Of a stretch of 64,000 bases of DNA, positions 44,989-53,498 are shown piece by piece. Position 1 is the first letter of the stretch; the number at the start of each line of letters is the position of its first letter. Made by a program: the position numbers and the translations under genes. The notes beneath the pieces are model-generated. The model saw only the letters and a program-made list of their open reading frames with translations. It made no database searches and was not told the DNA's origin. The stretch comes from Schleiferia thermophila (GTDB lineage Bacteria; Bacteroidota; Bacteroidia; Flavobacteriales; Schleiferiaceae): contig NZ_QPJS01000004.1 in NCBI RefSeq assembly GCF_003337435.1, positions 50,520-114,519 on the forward strand, written 5' to 3'.

Positions 44989-46332
44989 TTAAACTTTGTA
45001 CGAAAACCACTTAATCACCTCCCGTAAATTGTACTTCTTGCCATAGCGGAGGATTCCAACCCGATAAATCCTGCCCGCCACCCATGCAGCCAGCACAAAA
45101 AATCCTACCAGAAAAACCATCGAAAGCCCAATCTGCCACCAAGGTACACCAAAAGGAATACGCGCCATCATGATCACCGGCGAAGTCAGAGGAATGTAAG
45201 ACAGCACTACAGCCAGATTGCTGTCCGGGTTTTCGACCACAGCTGTCATAGACAATATGGCCAGAATCAGCGGCACACTGATGGGCAACACCATCTGCTG
45301 CGTATCCGTCTCATTGTCCACCGTAGACCCTACAATCGCAAACAAAGCCCCATATACCAGATATCCAAACAAAAAATAAAACAAAAACAACGACAGCACC
45401 ACCGGAAAATTGATGTTCTCAATCGCCTGGATGATCTCAATCGAACGGTCAATATCCATCGGCAAGGCACTACCCTCTCTATCCAGTTCAGCCCTCTGGG
45501 CAGCCAGCACACGAGCAGCATCAAACTTTTCCCTGAAAATCAACTGAGATGTCAACACATATATCCCAAAACTCAGTACCACCCAAATCAGAAACTGAAG
45601 TAATCCTGTCACAGCTACACCTATGATCTTTCCCATCATCAGCTGAAAAGGTTTCACCGATGTAATGATTAGCTCCACTATTCTACTTGCCTTTTCCTCA
45701 ATTATACCTCGCATCACCATACTTCCATAGAGAAATATAAATAAGTAGATGAGCAGACTACTGATAAAAGCCAACACAAACTTTACTTCCGTCGACGATT
45801 GTCTCTCCTTTTGGGTAGCCTCCTCCAGATAAAATGTTCGCACCCTCACTTGCGTTGTACTCTGCTGCACCACTGCCGGGTCCACCCCCAGCAATTTGAG
45901 TTTTTCTTCCTGTATCTTTGACTTAATCAGACTTTCAACAAAGGCTTGTACCTTCAGACTGATGTCGTTTTTGCTGTACATTGCAATCCCTGCCGCTATA
46001 AAATCCGGGTCCCAGCTCTCTCCCGTAGGCACATATAGCAGCGCATAGTACTCCCCCTTTTCCAACACCATGGCCTTAGACTCCTCCAGCGAATACCGGT
46101 TCGGGTCGATGTATACAAACCTGATGTCCTCATTCCCCTCTTCAAAATCCAGAATCATCGCCTTATCATGCACCAAAATGGTGCGGGTATCCGTCTGAAT
46201 GTTCGACAGCAAAGCTGGAGCTACAATCAAAGCCCCAAATAACAAAGGCCCTAAAATCGTCATCACCAAAAACGACCTCTTCCGTACCCTGAACAAAAAT
46301 TCCCTCCTGATAATCAACCAAATCTTATTCAT
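44989..46332 (-). CDS. ABC-2 type transporter permease
   Basis: 447 residues from ATG 46332 (another ATG 7 codons earlier is less conserved-looking). NKIWLIIRREFLFRVRKRSF is followed by helix 1 (LVMTILGPLLFGALIVAPALL) and a large extracytoplasmic loop (about 50-180). A bundle of five or so helices ends with QIGLSMVFLVGFFVLAAWVAG. EEKASRIVELIITSVKPFQLMMGKIIG is the conserved ABC-2 coupling region (in parts: KASRIVELIITSVKP; MMGKIIG). This is the NatB-like group of exporters; substrate unknown. It overlaps the ATPase gene by 8 bases, so the pair is co-translated. Confidence 0.9.
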   Translation of the reverse strand: MNKIWLIIRREFLFRVRKRSFLVMTILGPLLFGALIVAPALLSNIQTDTRTILVHDKAMILDFEEGNEDIRFVYIDPNRYSLEESKAMVLEKGEYYALLYVPTGESWDPDFIAAGIAMYSKNDISLKVQAFVESLIKSKIQEEKLKLLGVDPAVVQQSTTQVRVRTFYLEEATQKERQSSTEVKFVLAFISSLLIYLFIFLYGSMVMRGIIEEKASRIVELIITSVKPFQLMMGKIIGVAVTGLLQFLIWVVLSFGIYVLTSQLIFREKFDAARVLAAQRAELDREGSALPMDIDRSIEIIQAIENINFPVVLSLFLFYFLFGYLVYGALFAIVGSTVDNETDTQQMVLPISVPLILAILSMTAVVENPDSNLAVVLSYIPLTSPVIMMARIPFGVPWWQIGLSMVFLVGFFVLAAWVAGRIYRVGILRYGKKYNLREVIKWFSYKV

Positions 46333-47254
46333 CCCTCTGATTTTTGACCACATCTATAAAAATTTCCTTCATAGCCGGCAGAATCTCCCGCACTGCCTGC
46401 ACCTGTCCCGTGCCCGTTGCCAGCAGAGCTGTCAGAAATTCATTAATCCCTTTGTTTTCCCTGTCCATCACCCTCACCACCATATCTCCGTTCGGTTGCC
46501 CGAGCTTTTCACACTCATATCCGCTTACCACAGGCAGGTCCATACCAGTGCTGGCCCTCACCACGATTTCCCACTCCTTTCTGGCAAACTGTTTTTTAAT
46601 GCTCCCCAGCGGACCACTAAGCACAACCTTCGAGCGATCTATCAACACAATGTCTTCACAGAGCTCCTCCACTGTATCCATCCGGTGCGTAGAAAAGATG
46701 ATGGTCGTCCCTCTCCTATGCAGCTCCATCAGCTCATCCCGGATTACACCCTCATTCACCGGATCAAAACCCGAAAAAGGCTCATCCAGAATCAAAAGCT
46801 CCGGCTCGTGCAGCACCGTGATGGCAAACTGCACCTTTTGCGCCATCCCCTTCGAGAGTTCCTCCACCTTCTTGTCCCACCAACCCATTATATCGAGTCG
46901 CTCAAACCAATATTTCAAAGCCCTTTTCGCCTCCATCTCTCCAAGCCCTTTCAACCCTGCCAGATAAAGCGCCTGTTCACCCACCTTCATGCTTCGGTAC
47001 AAGCCCCGCTCTTCCGGCAGATAGCCAATCCTGCTCTGGTGAACAGCACTCAGCAGACTCCCATCAAAGAGTATCCGCCCACTATCAGCTGTAAATATCT
47101 GATTTACAATTCGTATCAGCGTAGTCTTGCCAGCCCCATTGGGCCCAAGAAGCCCAAACAAACAACCTCTTCGCACACACATCGTCACATCCGACAGCGC
47201 CTTATGCTGGCCATAAGCCTTCGATACTCCCTCTATTTCAAGAATATTTTCCAT
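46325..47254 (-). CDS. ABC transporter ATP-binding protein
   Basis: 309 residues. Walker A GPNGAGKTT (about 38-46), the signature LSKGMAQKVQF (in place of the usual LSGGQ), Walker B LLILDEPFSGFDP and the switch His in STHRMDTVEE are all present. A ~85-residue C-terminal extension follows the nucleotide-binding domain, as in NatA-like ATPases. It powers the permease encoded immediately after it. No promoter box was found in the 20 bases before repeat copy B, so the repeat lies in or very near the promoter region. Confidence 0.94.
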   Translation of the reverse strand: MENILEIEGVSKAYGQHKALSDVTMCVRRGCLFGLLGPNGAGKTTLIRIVNQIFTADSGRILFDGSLLSAVHQSRIGYLPEERGLYRSMKVGEQALYLAGLKGLGEMEAKRALKYWFERLDIMGWWDKKVEELSKGMAQKVQFAITVLHEPELLILDEPFSGFDPVNEGVIRDELMELHRRGTTIIFSTHRMDTVEELCEDIVLIDRSKVVLSGPLGSIKKQFARKEWEIVVRASTGMDLPVVSGYECEKLGQPNGDMVVRVMDRENKGINEFLTALLATGTGQVQAVREILPAMKEIFIDVVKNQRDE

Positions 47255-47271
47255 TTCATCAATATTTTGTA

Positions 47272-47399
47272 TTTGGGCGTGCCCCCGCTCGACGGCCTAC
47301 TGCAGTAGGCCTTTCCGCGCGGGGTCGGGCTGCTCCGGGGTACGCTTCGCTTCCGTGCTTCGCACCGCCCAGAAGGGCGCCCTCCGCATCCCTCACGCA
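47272..47399 (-). repeat. Structured GC-rich dispersed repeat, copy B
   Basis: About 128 bases, the inverted counterpart of copy A at 6916-7046. Conserved blocks include the starts TGCGTGAGGGATGCGG, the middle CCCCGGAGCAGCCCGACC and the end GGGGGCACGCCCAAA (read on the minus strand). Where the copies differ, pairing is kept. The first loop is TTCT instead of GCA inside the same CGCCC/GGGCG stem. The second stem has GGTGCG/CGTACC, a change that leaves a G-U pair. The third hairpin is an 18-base perfect palindrome GGCCTACTGCAGTAGGCC (47294-47311) in place of GGCC-GTAA-GGCC. It lies 18-145 bases upstream of the ABC transporter ATPase start. Confidence 0.85.
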
Positions 47400-49204
47400 T
47401 TCCATATCGGCGACGATCCCTTAAACGCAGGCAAATTAAGTCCGAATCACCCTGTCGACCAACGTGAAATCTCCATTAAAACCCTTTTAAACTTCTCCGG
47501 GTCGATAGCTTCAGATAGTCAACAGGTTACAAACACCAGATTACACCACTACTTCCTGATTGGTTGAAGGACACCTGCAAACCCTACCCTACACCAGTCA
47601 AAAATACAAACCAGGCCATCACGCGTCACTTCTTCACCATTTTTTGAGATATACTACCCTGCTTTTTGTCTGATCCTCACCAAATTAATCTCATCCATAT
47701 CAATACCTCTTATGAGCCGGTCTGCCGTATCAACCAATCCGAAATTTATCATTTACACGACAATTTATAACTCACATCCCATGCTAATCCATCCATATTT
47801 AATTACATGCTGCAAAAGCGACTTCATATCCTTTTGGTTGTGCCACTGCAATAATTTTTTCTATAACCTCTATAACCTTTCGAGCTCACACAGGCTATTG
47901 GTATCACAGTATCTTGGAAATCGGCGCCATATAACTGTTTAGTACCCGGAAAGATTTTCGTATAGCCTTCAAATTATCCGGAAGTTGAGGCTGGAGTATC
48001 CGGGATTTCATCTTCTTTTTGGAAGTTTTCCGTATACTGAACCTTCTTATGTAAGGCTCAAGAGACAACATGTACGGTTTAAGTTGCTAGCTAATTTTAA
48101 GAAGACCGGAGAAAATCATAATATTTATGAACTCAATAAAACAATACAAAGTACCATGTCTATGTAGTGCAGACGCTTTTGGTCCTGTAGCACCCATCAG
48201 CAATTGAGAAAATTTTGTCTATTCTCCCCGAAAATTATGTATCGAAACTTCAAAGTTCTACCCAATGAGTACCCATTAGCTATTCATATTGAATGTCGGT
48301 AATTTCTTGAATGGCGGAAATTTTCAGTCCAGCAGATTTTTTAGAATTCCATACGATTTCAACTTTAGTTTATTCAGTATTTAGGGTATACATCCAACCC
48401 GGATTACATGCACAGATTCATTTTCCATCACCTGCGCATCCATTAAAAAATTCCTGAAAACGGGTTCACACAAAGATTTACAATCAACCACTAACGACAC
48501 GGTACAGAATTTTGATTTGAAGGATATCAATCGATTTGTTCATTCACAGACGGCAGTGAAGAAGTCCCTACATGCACTTTTGAAGTACAGGTATACTACT
48601 ACAATTCAATAAATAGGTATGGAATATTTTTCCTCCCATTGAAAATATCATCACAATTCCTGTTGCCGACATTTCAATTTTCCATCACTCAATTTTGTAG
48701 TTGATTTCTTATTGTGTTTTTCTTTTTTGAACTTCCGATTATTTCCACCATCAAACTTTCACAAGTCCGACAATCCTCTTTTGTAATGAAATAAGCCTTC
48801 CTGTAACAGTTACATCAAAACAAAATGACCGGCAATAGCAAAAACCTCCATCCGGTTCCAACCATGCTTTTTTTACAGTGCTTCAATATCTGTCTCAACA
48901 GTATTTGCCTTGCCCACTATTATAAAACATCAAAAAAGACATCAGTATTTCCCTCATTCAATCCCATATATGCTAAAAACTGCTCTTGATTTATTTTGAG
49001 CGAAAATTGCTATATAAAGTTGCGCATATTATTAAGTTGAATACTTAAGTAACTGAATTCTTTTGACTCACCGGCGTTAGGGAAGATTTTTTTCAGCATT
49101 TCGAGTTTTAATAGTCTTAATAAGGTATTCAACTATGCATCAAAATCTATTTATGAACCTTCAGGCTTATACAGACCTATTACCCATATGCTGAGATAAA
49201 CAAC
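47400..49204. other. AT-rich gene desert
   Basis: About 1.8 kb with no gene that I can support, bounded by repeat copy B and the terminator at 49205. The longest start-to-stop frames are 60-76 codons and lack ribosome binding sites. A 75-codon frame without a start codon (48385-48612) ends in a stretch that faintly recalls the N-terminal core-binding domain of tyrosine recombinases (NFDLKDINRFVHSQTAVKK). Low coding density and short, broken frames fit decayed DNA. No tRNA was recognised at either edge. Confidence 0.55.
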
Positions 49205-49236
49205 AAAAAGGCTGCTCTCCGTACAGGAGAGCAGCC
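49205..49236 (-). terminator. Rho-independent terminator of the 49264-49500 gene
   Basis: On the minus strand GGCTGCTCTCC pairs perfectly with GGAGAGCAGCC across a 5-base loop and is followed by T5. It lies 27 bases after the stop. Confidence 0.9.
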
Positions 49237-49263
49237 CGCATTTTAGTATATCAATTTATCAGT

Positions 49264-49500
49264 TTAGGCTTTGATTACTTTGTAGCCAAGTTTTTCTACT
49301 TCAGCTATCTTTTCTTGAGCGATAGCATCATAGCGAGCCTGGATTTCAGCTTCGATATCTGCTTTCAATGCTTCCAACTGCTCGAGTTCAAATTTTGAAA
49401 GAAATTGAGATGCAAATACACTTTTAAGACCTCCTCTGTTGCTAAAATTTGATTTCAGGTAATTTGCAACTGTTTTTGGGGTTAATTTTTCTGCTTCCAT
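49264..49500 (-). CDS. Small solitary protein (78 residues), function unknown
   Basis: Composition is helical and charged: EAEKLTPKTVANYLKSNF, then LKSVFASQFLSKFELEQLEALK, then a likely coiled coil (KADIEAEIQARYDAIAQEKI) and KLGYKVIKA. There is no signal peptide, membrane helix or recognised family. A well-spaced promoter (TTTG, 22 bases, TATTTTTG) precedes it and a strong terminator follows, so it is a true single-gene unit despite its size. It stands alone between two gene-poor regions. Possible roles such as a small regulator or nucleoid-type protein are open. Confidence 0.82.
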   Translation of the reverse strand: MEAEKLTPKTVANYLKSNFSNRGGLKSVFASQFLSKFELEQLEALKADIEAEIQARYDAIAQEKIAEVEKLGYKVIKA

Positions 49501-49525
49501 TTTTGATAAGTTTTAAATTTCATGA

Positions 49526-49559
49526 CAAAAATAATCAATACAGATTATACCGAAACAAA
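49526..49559 (-). promoter_or_regulatory. Promoter with -33 TTTG and -7 TATTTTTG for the 78-residue gene
   Basis: On the minus strand TTTG (49556-49559) is followed after 22 bases by TATTTTTG (49526-49533), then the ATG at 49500. This is one of the few cases here where both Bacteroidota promoter boxes are visible, with spacing one base longer than the usual 19-21. Confidence 0.6.
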
Positions 49560-50145
49560 AAAAATCATTTTAACAATTTTTGAAAGGTTTTTGGTATTTA
49601 AATATCTTTTTGAAGCAACTATTCCACACTTTTTTTTGTTTGAAGGAATAGAAATCATGAATTTTGTTATCACATTTACGAGTTCCACTCATCTTCGTTT
49701 TAAATGACCATAGCGTTGAAAGTACACAATTTGGTATTTGTACTCATGCGATTTACAATATAGTTTATCCCCTTACTCTACTACCAGGATGCATTAGGTT
49801 TAATATTTCATCCGGCATCACATTGGACTTACCAAATTTTCATGATTCAGCATAGGATTCAAATTCTTTTTTTCATTGGGAATTGTGAAATCATCTCATT
49901 TACCTTTTCGCCATTAATAGAAGAAAGATACCACATAAAGATTTGTGAATTTTCACTTTTCTGTATCAAACTGTCAGGTCTAAATTCTCATCATAATATC
50001 GGGTATTGTTTGAATGTGTACTGCGTAAGGAAACGTTGAAGATACGTGGCAGGTAATTGAAAACTAAATCCAATCGATTTCTGTTTTTAAAAGAGCTTTG
50101 GTAAACAATTCCCCTGATTTTAAAATTAAGAGCTAAAAAGTACTT
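49560..50145. other. Intergenic region without a supported gene
   Basis: About 590 AT-rich bases between the 78-residue gene and the SRPBCC gene. Frames of 60-65 codons overlap one another in different phases and have no ribosome binding site. No hairpin with a T-run, promoter box of full match or RNA signature was recognised. Confidence 0.5.
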
Positions 50146-50601
50146 ATGTATCAACTCAGGGAAGAAGTATTCATTAAAGATACCATCGAAAATGTTTGGA
50201 AATTTTTTGCCACTCCACACAACCTGCAGAGAATCACACCCCCTGATATGGGTTTTATAATCAAGACCCCTGTGCCTGAAGAGATGTATGAGGGCTTGAT
50301 TATCGCGTATACTGTACGACCTCTTTTGGGCATCCCTACTGAATGGGTCACTGAAATCACCCATATCCGCAGGAACCAATTTTTTGTGGATGAGCAGCGC
50401 ATAGGCCCTTACAGCATGTGGCATCACGAGCACCACTTTAAGACGACAGATGAAGGAGTTCTGGTTACAGATATCGTCAGCTATCAGCTTCCGTTAGCTC
50501 CCATTGGCAATGTATTGCACCCCATCCTTATCAGACCTCGACTGGAGAAAATATTCAACTACAGAACCAAAGTAATCCGGGAAATATTCAAGGTAAAGTG
50601 A
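50146..50601 (+). CDS. SRPBCC (START-like) ligand-binding protein
   Basis: 151 residues matching the small SRPBCC/cyclase-dehydrase group: VFIKDTIENVWKFFATPHNL at the start, WVTEITHIRRNQFFVDEQ and GPYSMWHHEHHF in the middle. These proteins have a hydrophobic pocket under a helix-grip fold; the ligand is unknown. No signal peptide, so it acts in the cytosol. The final 4 bases overlap the next gene. Confidence 0.88.
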   Translation: MYQLREEVFIKDTIENVWKFFATPHNLQRITPPDMGFIIKTPVPEEMYEGLIIAYTVRPLLGIPTEWVTEITHIRRNQFFVDEQRIGPYSMWHHEHHFKTTDEGVLVTDIVSYQLPLAPIGNVLHPILIRPRLEKIFNYRTKVIREIFKVK

Positions 50602-51209
50602 CAGACAATCTCCCCACAGATGTTTTAATGGGTGTAGATTTTGGGAGCAGGTATGCGGGCACTACTGCCATCGCTGTTTACGAAAGTGCCAAGGTATATT
50701 TTCTCAGTTGTAAGAAAGATGAAGATGCCGACCAATTTATCTTTCAATCTGCACTGCATTTCCGGCCTGATGCTCTGTTTTTAGATGCTCCCCTCTCACT
50801 ACCCGGGTTGTACAAAGGCCTGGCAGGGTGTACCGACTATTTCTACCGAAAGGCTGATGTCCAGGCGGGCGCTATGTCTCCAATGTTTTTGGGCGGACTT
50901 ACTGCCAGAGCTATCCGACTTAAAGACCAGCTGAAAAACCATCAAATACCAGTGTATGAAACCTATCCTAAACTCCTTGCAGTCGAGCTTTCGCTACTCA
51001 CACACGGCTACAAAGGCAATAAATCAGACCTTCTGACTTGTCGACGGCTCTTGTGTTGCCTCTTCAACCCTAAAATTTCAATTGCAGAAGAAGGCATCAC
51101 CTCCTGGCATCACCTCGATGCTCTTCTGGCTCTGATGTCTGCCATGAAGTTTGTGAGCCATGAATCTAAAATTTACGGTGATGAAGCAGAGGGTCAAATC
51201 TTCTGCTGA
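50598..51209 (+). CDS. DUF429-like predicted RNase H-fold nuclease
   Basis: 203 residues from GTG 50598 (or ATG 50628, VLMGVDFG). MGVDFGSRYAGTTAIAVYE, LFLDAPLSLPG, AIRLKDQL and the C-terminal HHLDALLALMSAM fit the DUF429 group of predicted nucleases, in which acidic residues such as D of VDFG, D of LDAP and D of HLDAL would hold metal. No biochemical function is established for the family. It overlaps the SRPBCC gene by 4 bases (GTGA), so the two are coupled. Confidence 0.72.
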   Translation: MTDNLPTDVLMGVDFGSRYAGTTAIAVYESAKVYFLSCKKDEDADQFIFQSALHFRPDALFLDAPLSLPGLYKGLAGCTDYFYRKADVQAGAMSPMFLGGLTARAIRLKDQLKNHQIPVYETYPKLLAVELSLLTHGYKGNKSDLLTCRRLLCCLFNPKISIAEEGITSWHHLDALLALMSAMKFVSHESKIYGDEAEGQIFC

Positions 51210-51256
51210 TGAGTCTTTCTACTTTTATTTTGTCATGAATATAAACCTCATCAGGT

Positions 51257-51847
51257 ATGAACTTCAATTCACTTAGAGCGATACTGTCGATTGGTCATCT
51301 GTTGGGATTTTTATTTGTGCAGATACCAGCTTTGGCACAAGAAAGTTGGGTCTATGAATGCAGGCATCTTTGCTCAGAGGATTGTCGTGGAAAAATGTTT
51401 ATAGAAGGGGTTGATGTGAAATGTGCATGTGAGGATTGTCAGCCTATGATCAGTAGCTTTATAGGAGACCGCCTGGTGGCTTTATATGCCGGGCGCCGTG
51501 CTATGGAGGAAGCGTACAAGATTGGTAAATATTTCTATCATTATACCGATGAGCTTAACGACTATGTATTAAAATATTGGCCAAATGACGGATATCAAAT
51601 CACCAAAGTCGAATATCACAAGTTGGAGGATCGAAGATTTGTAAAGTATTTTTTACAAGATCAATCCGGAAAAAGAACCGCCGTTGCCTTTATGAATGAT
51701 AAATGCGATAATCATTTCATGATCAGATGTGCCTTGATGTGCGATGAAGGGCCATTTTTAGAAGGTGTATCACCACGCGCTCAATCGTTTTGCCAAAAGA
51801 AAAAGTGTTTAATGCAGCAAAAAAAGGTTCAAATTCAACTTTTTTAA
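51257..51847 (+). CDS. Cysteine-rich secreted protein, family unknown
   Basis: 196 residues with a signal peptide (ILSIGHLLGFLFVQIPALAQ). The mature protein has ten cysteines in two clusters: residues 35-60 (YECRHLCSEDCRGK; KCACEDCQP) and near 160-190 (CDNHFMIRCALMCDEG; FCQKKKCLM). These could form disulfides or bind metal. Between them is a helical region. No known domain. It stands alone between the DUF429 gene and the T9SS protein at 51898, and has no clear terminator. Confidence 0.7.
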   Translation: MNFNSLRAILSIGHLLGFLFVQIPALAQESWVYECRHLCSEDCRGKMFIEGVDVKCACEDCQPMISSFIGDRLVALYAGRRAMEEAYKIGKYFYHYTDELNDYVLKYWPNDGYQITKVEYHKLEDRRFVKYFLQDQSGKRTAVAFMNDKCDNHFMIRCALMCDEGPFLEGVSPRAQSFCQKKKCLMQQKKVQIQLF

Positions 51848-51897
51848 TACTCCGCTAATCTTTACCTATATTAAAATTTGCGAAAAAACAAGATGCC

Positions 51898-53421
51898 ATG
51901 AAAAAAACTACCTTATTTGTACTTTTCCTGTTGAGTACAATTTCCATTGCAGGTCCTGTAAAGGATTTAGCTGCCAAAAGAAAACTGCAGCTCGAGAAAA
52001 TTTTAAACAATCCGGCTCAGCAAATCAAAGCATTGATGAAACTACCAGTTGGAACCGCTACTCCAGCATACCACCAAAAACCTACTTCAGTGATGATTCC
52101 AGATTCATTAGTTAACTATTTCTGGGACGGTAGTCAGTATGTCTTTATGGGGTATGACTTACTTCAGTATTCAGCACAGCTGAAAGTTGATTATGTAAAA
52201 AAATACGAGTTTGGCGCACTTTCACAAATAATCGATTTTCAATACCCAGGCAGTACAAAGCCTGTTTCCGTATTGTTAAACAATAATCCGGTACTTTCCA
52301 CTCAGCCAGATGAAAAAATTGAATTTACTTACGATGCACAAGGCAGACTTATCGTCGTGAGATATTTCGAATGGGTCAGCAATTCCTGGAATTTATTTTC
52401 CTATGATTCAATTTTCTTTGTTACGGGAAATGACCCAACCAAACCAACGGAAATTAGGTTTTTTAATTCCAGCGACGGAAGTCTTGCTAAAAATGTTTTA
52501 TCCGTAAAAAATATCACTTACGATAGCCTCAGTGGATTAGAGAAGAACTTTGTGTTAGCCATAGATCCCTTAATGATTGGAAATCCGATTGATTTTGTGA
52601 AGTTCGAAGATTGTACCTGGGAGCTAGGGTACATTAAGATAGAAGATTTGCTTTTGGGCTTGAATGCCATCCTTCTGGAAATCTATCCAAGATATAATCT
52701 GTTTAGTGATTTTAATTATTCGGTTGAATATGGCCCAACTTCTTATGTGCAATACGAAATAAATCTGGCAACTAATCAATTCGAACCATCAGCTAGATAT
52801 TTGACCAATTACAGCGGAGGTAATTTGACCCATCTGACCATTCAGGAGTACGACGGTTCGGGCTGGTATACAGTCGGAAAAATAACTCCTTCCTTGACAA
52901 ATAACAAGATCACACAGTTAGATGTAGAAGAATTATCTGGCAACAATTATGTACTTATCAACAGAGAAATTTTTTCGTATGATTCGGAAGGTAATTTCAG
53001 CGGGAGATTGTTTATTGACTATATGAGCACAATGCCCGATACAAGCGGATATAGATATCTTCGAAATTATACAGGTGGTAAGATTATGGATGAAATCTTT
53101 GAGATCAAATCAATTTCAGGTTTTGACCCGATTGAAAAGACAGACTTTTTTTACAAAAGCAATGTTTCCATACGAGAACAGTTTACTTCAGAAATATCGA
53201 TTTATCCCAATCCTTCCAACGACAGGATCGCAATCACTACACCTGAATCTGAAGCCTTCTTAGTAAGTTTTATTGACCTATTTGGGCGCATTGTCAAACA
53301 GCTATCCCTTGAGGATGGCAATGCTGCTGAAATTTCTGTGCGGGATTTGCCAGCAGGAAACTATATTATCAAAATTGAAGGTAAGAATTTTAGGGAAATA
53401 AAGCGATTTGTCAAACTGTAG
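51898..53421 (+). CDS. T9SS type A sorting domain protein
   Basis: 507 residues. The signal peptide is KKTTLFVLFLLSTISIAG. The mature part (about 30-420) is rich in beta strands with repeated motifs of the YDSxG and NYSGG kind (FEYDAQGRLIV; YDSEGNFSGR), resembling YD-repeat-like surface proteins. The C-terminal ~75 residues (SEISIYPNPSNDRIAI ... PAGNYIIKIEGKN) are a type A sorting domain. Inferred: exported by T9SS and located on the cell surface or outside. Single-gene unit with a strong bidirectional terminator. Confidence 0.88.
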   Translation: MKKTTLFVLFLLSTISIAGPVKDLAAKRKLQLEKILNNPAQQIKALMKLPVGTATPAYHQKPTSVMIPDSLVNYFWDGSQYVFMGYDLLQYSAQLKVDYVKKYEFGALSQIIDFQYPGSTKPVSVLLNNNPVLSTQPDEKIEFTYDAQGRLIVVRYFEWVSNSWNLFSYDSIFFVTGNDPTKPTEIRFFNSSDGSLAKNVLSVKNITYDSLSGLEKNFVLAIDPLMIGNPIDFVKFEDCTWELGYIKIEDLLLGLNAILLEIYPRYNLFSDFNYSVEYGPTSYVQYEINLATNQFEPSARYLTNYSGGNLTHLTIQEYDGSGWYTVGKITPSLTNNKITQLDVEELSGNNYVLINREIFSYDSEGNFSGRLFIDYMSTMPDTSGYRYLRNYTGGKIMDEIFEIKSISGFDPIEKTDFFYKSNVSIREQFTSEISIYPNPSNDRIAITTPESEAFLVSFIDLFGRIVKQLSLEDGNAAEISVRDLPAGNYIIKIEGKNFREIKRFVKL

Positions 53422-53440
53422 TTGTTTTACTATTATAATC

Positions 53441-53474
53441 AAAAAGCCCGTAATCTTAAGGTTACGGGCTTTTT
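53441..53474 (+). terminator. Bidirectional terminator between the 51898 and 53499 genes
   Basis: AAAAAGCCCGTAA (53441-53453) pairs with TTACGGGCTTTTT (53462-53474). A and T runs on both arms suit convergent genes on both sides. Confidence 0.88.
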
Positions 53475-53498
53475 AATTCTTTGGATGAATAAAAGTGG

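Noticed and set aside
47985..48167. 60-codon plus-strand frame in the AT-rich desert
   Set aside because: Too short, no start signals and no family recognised.
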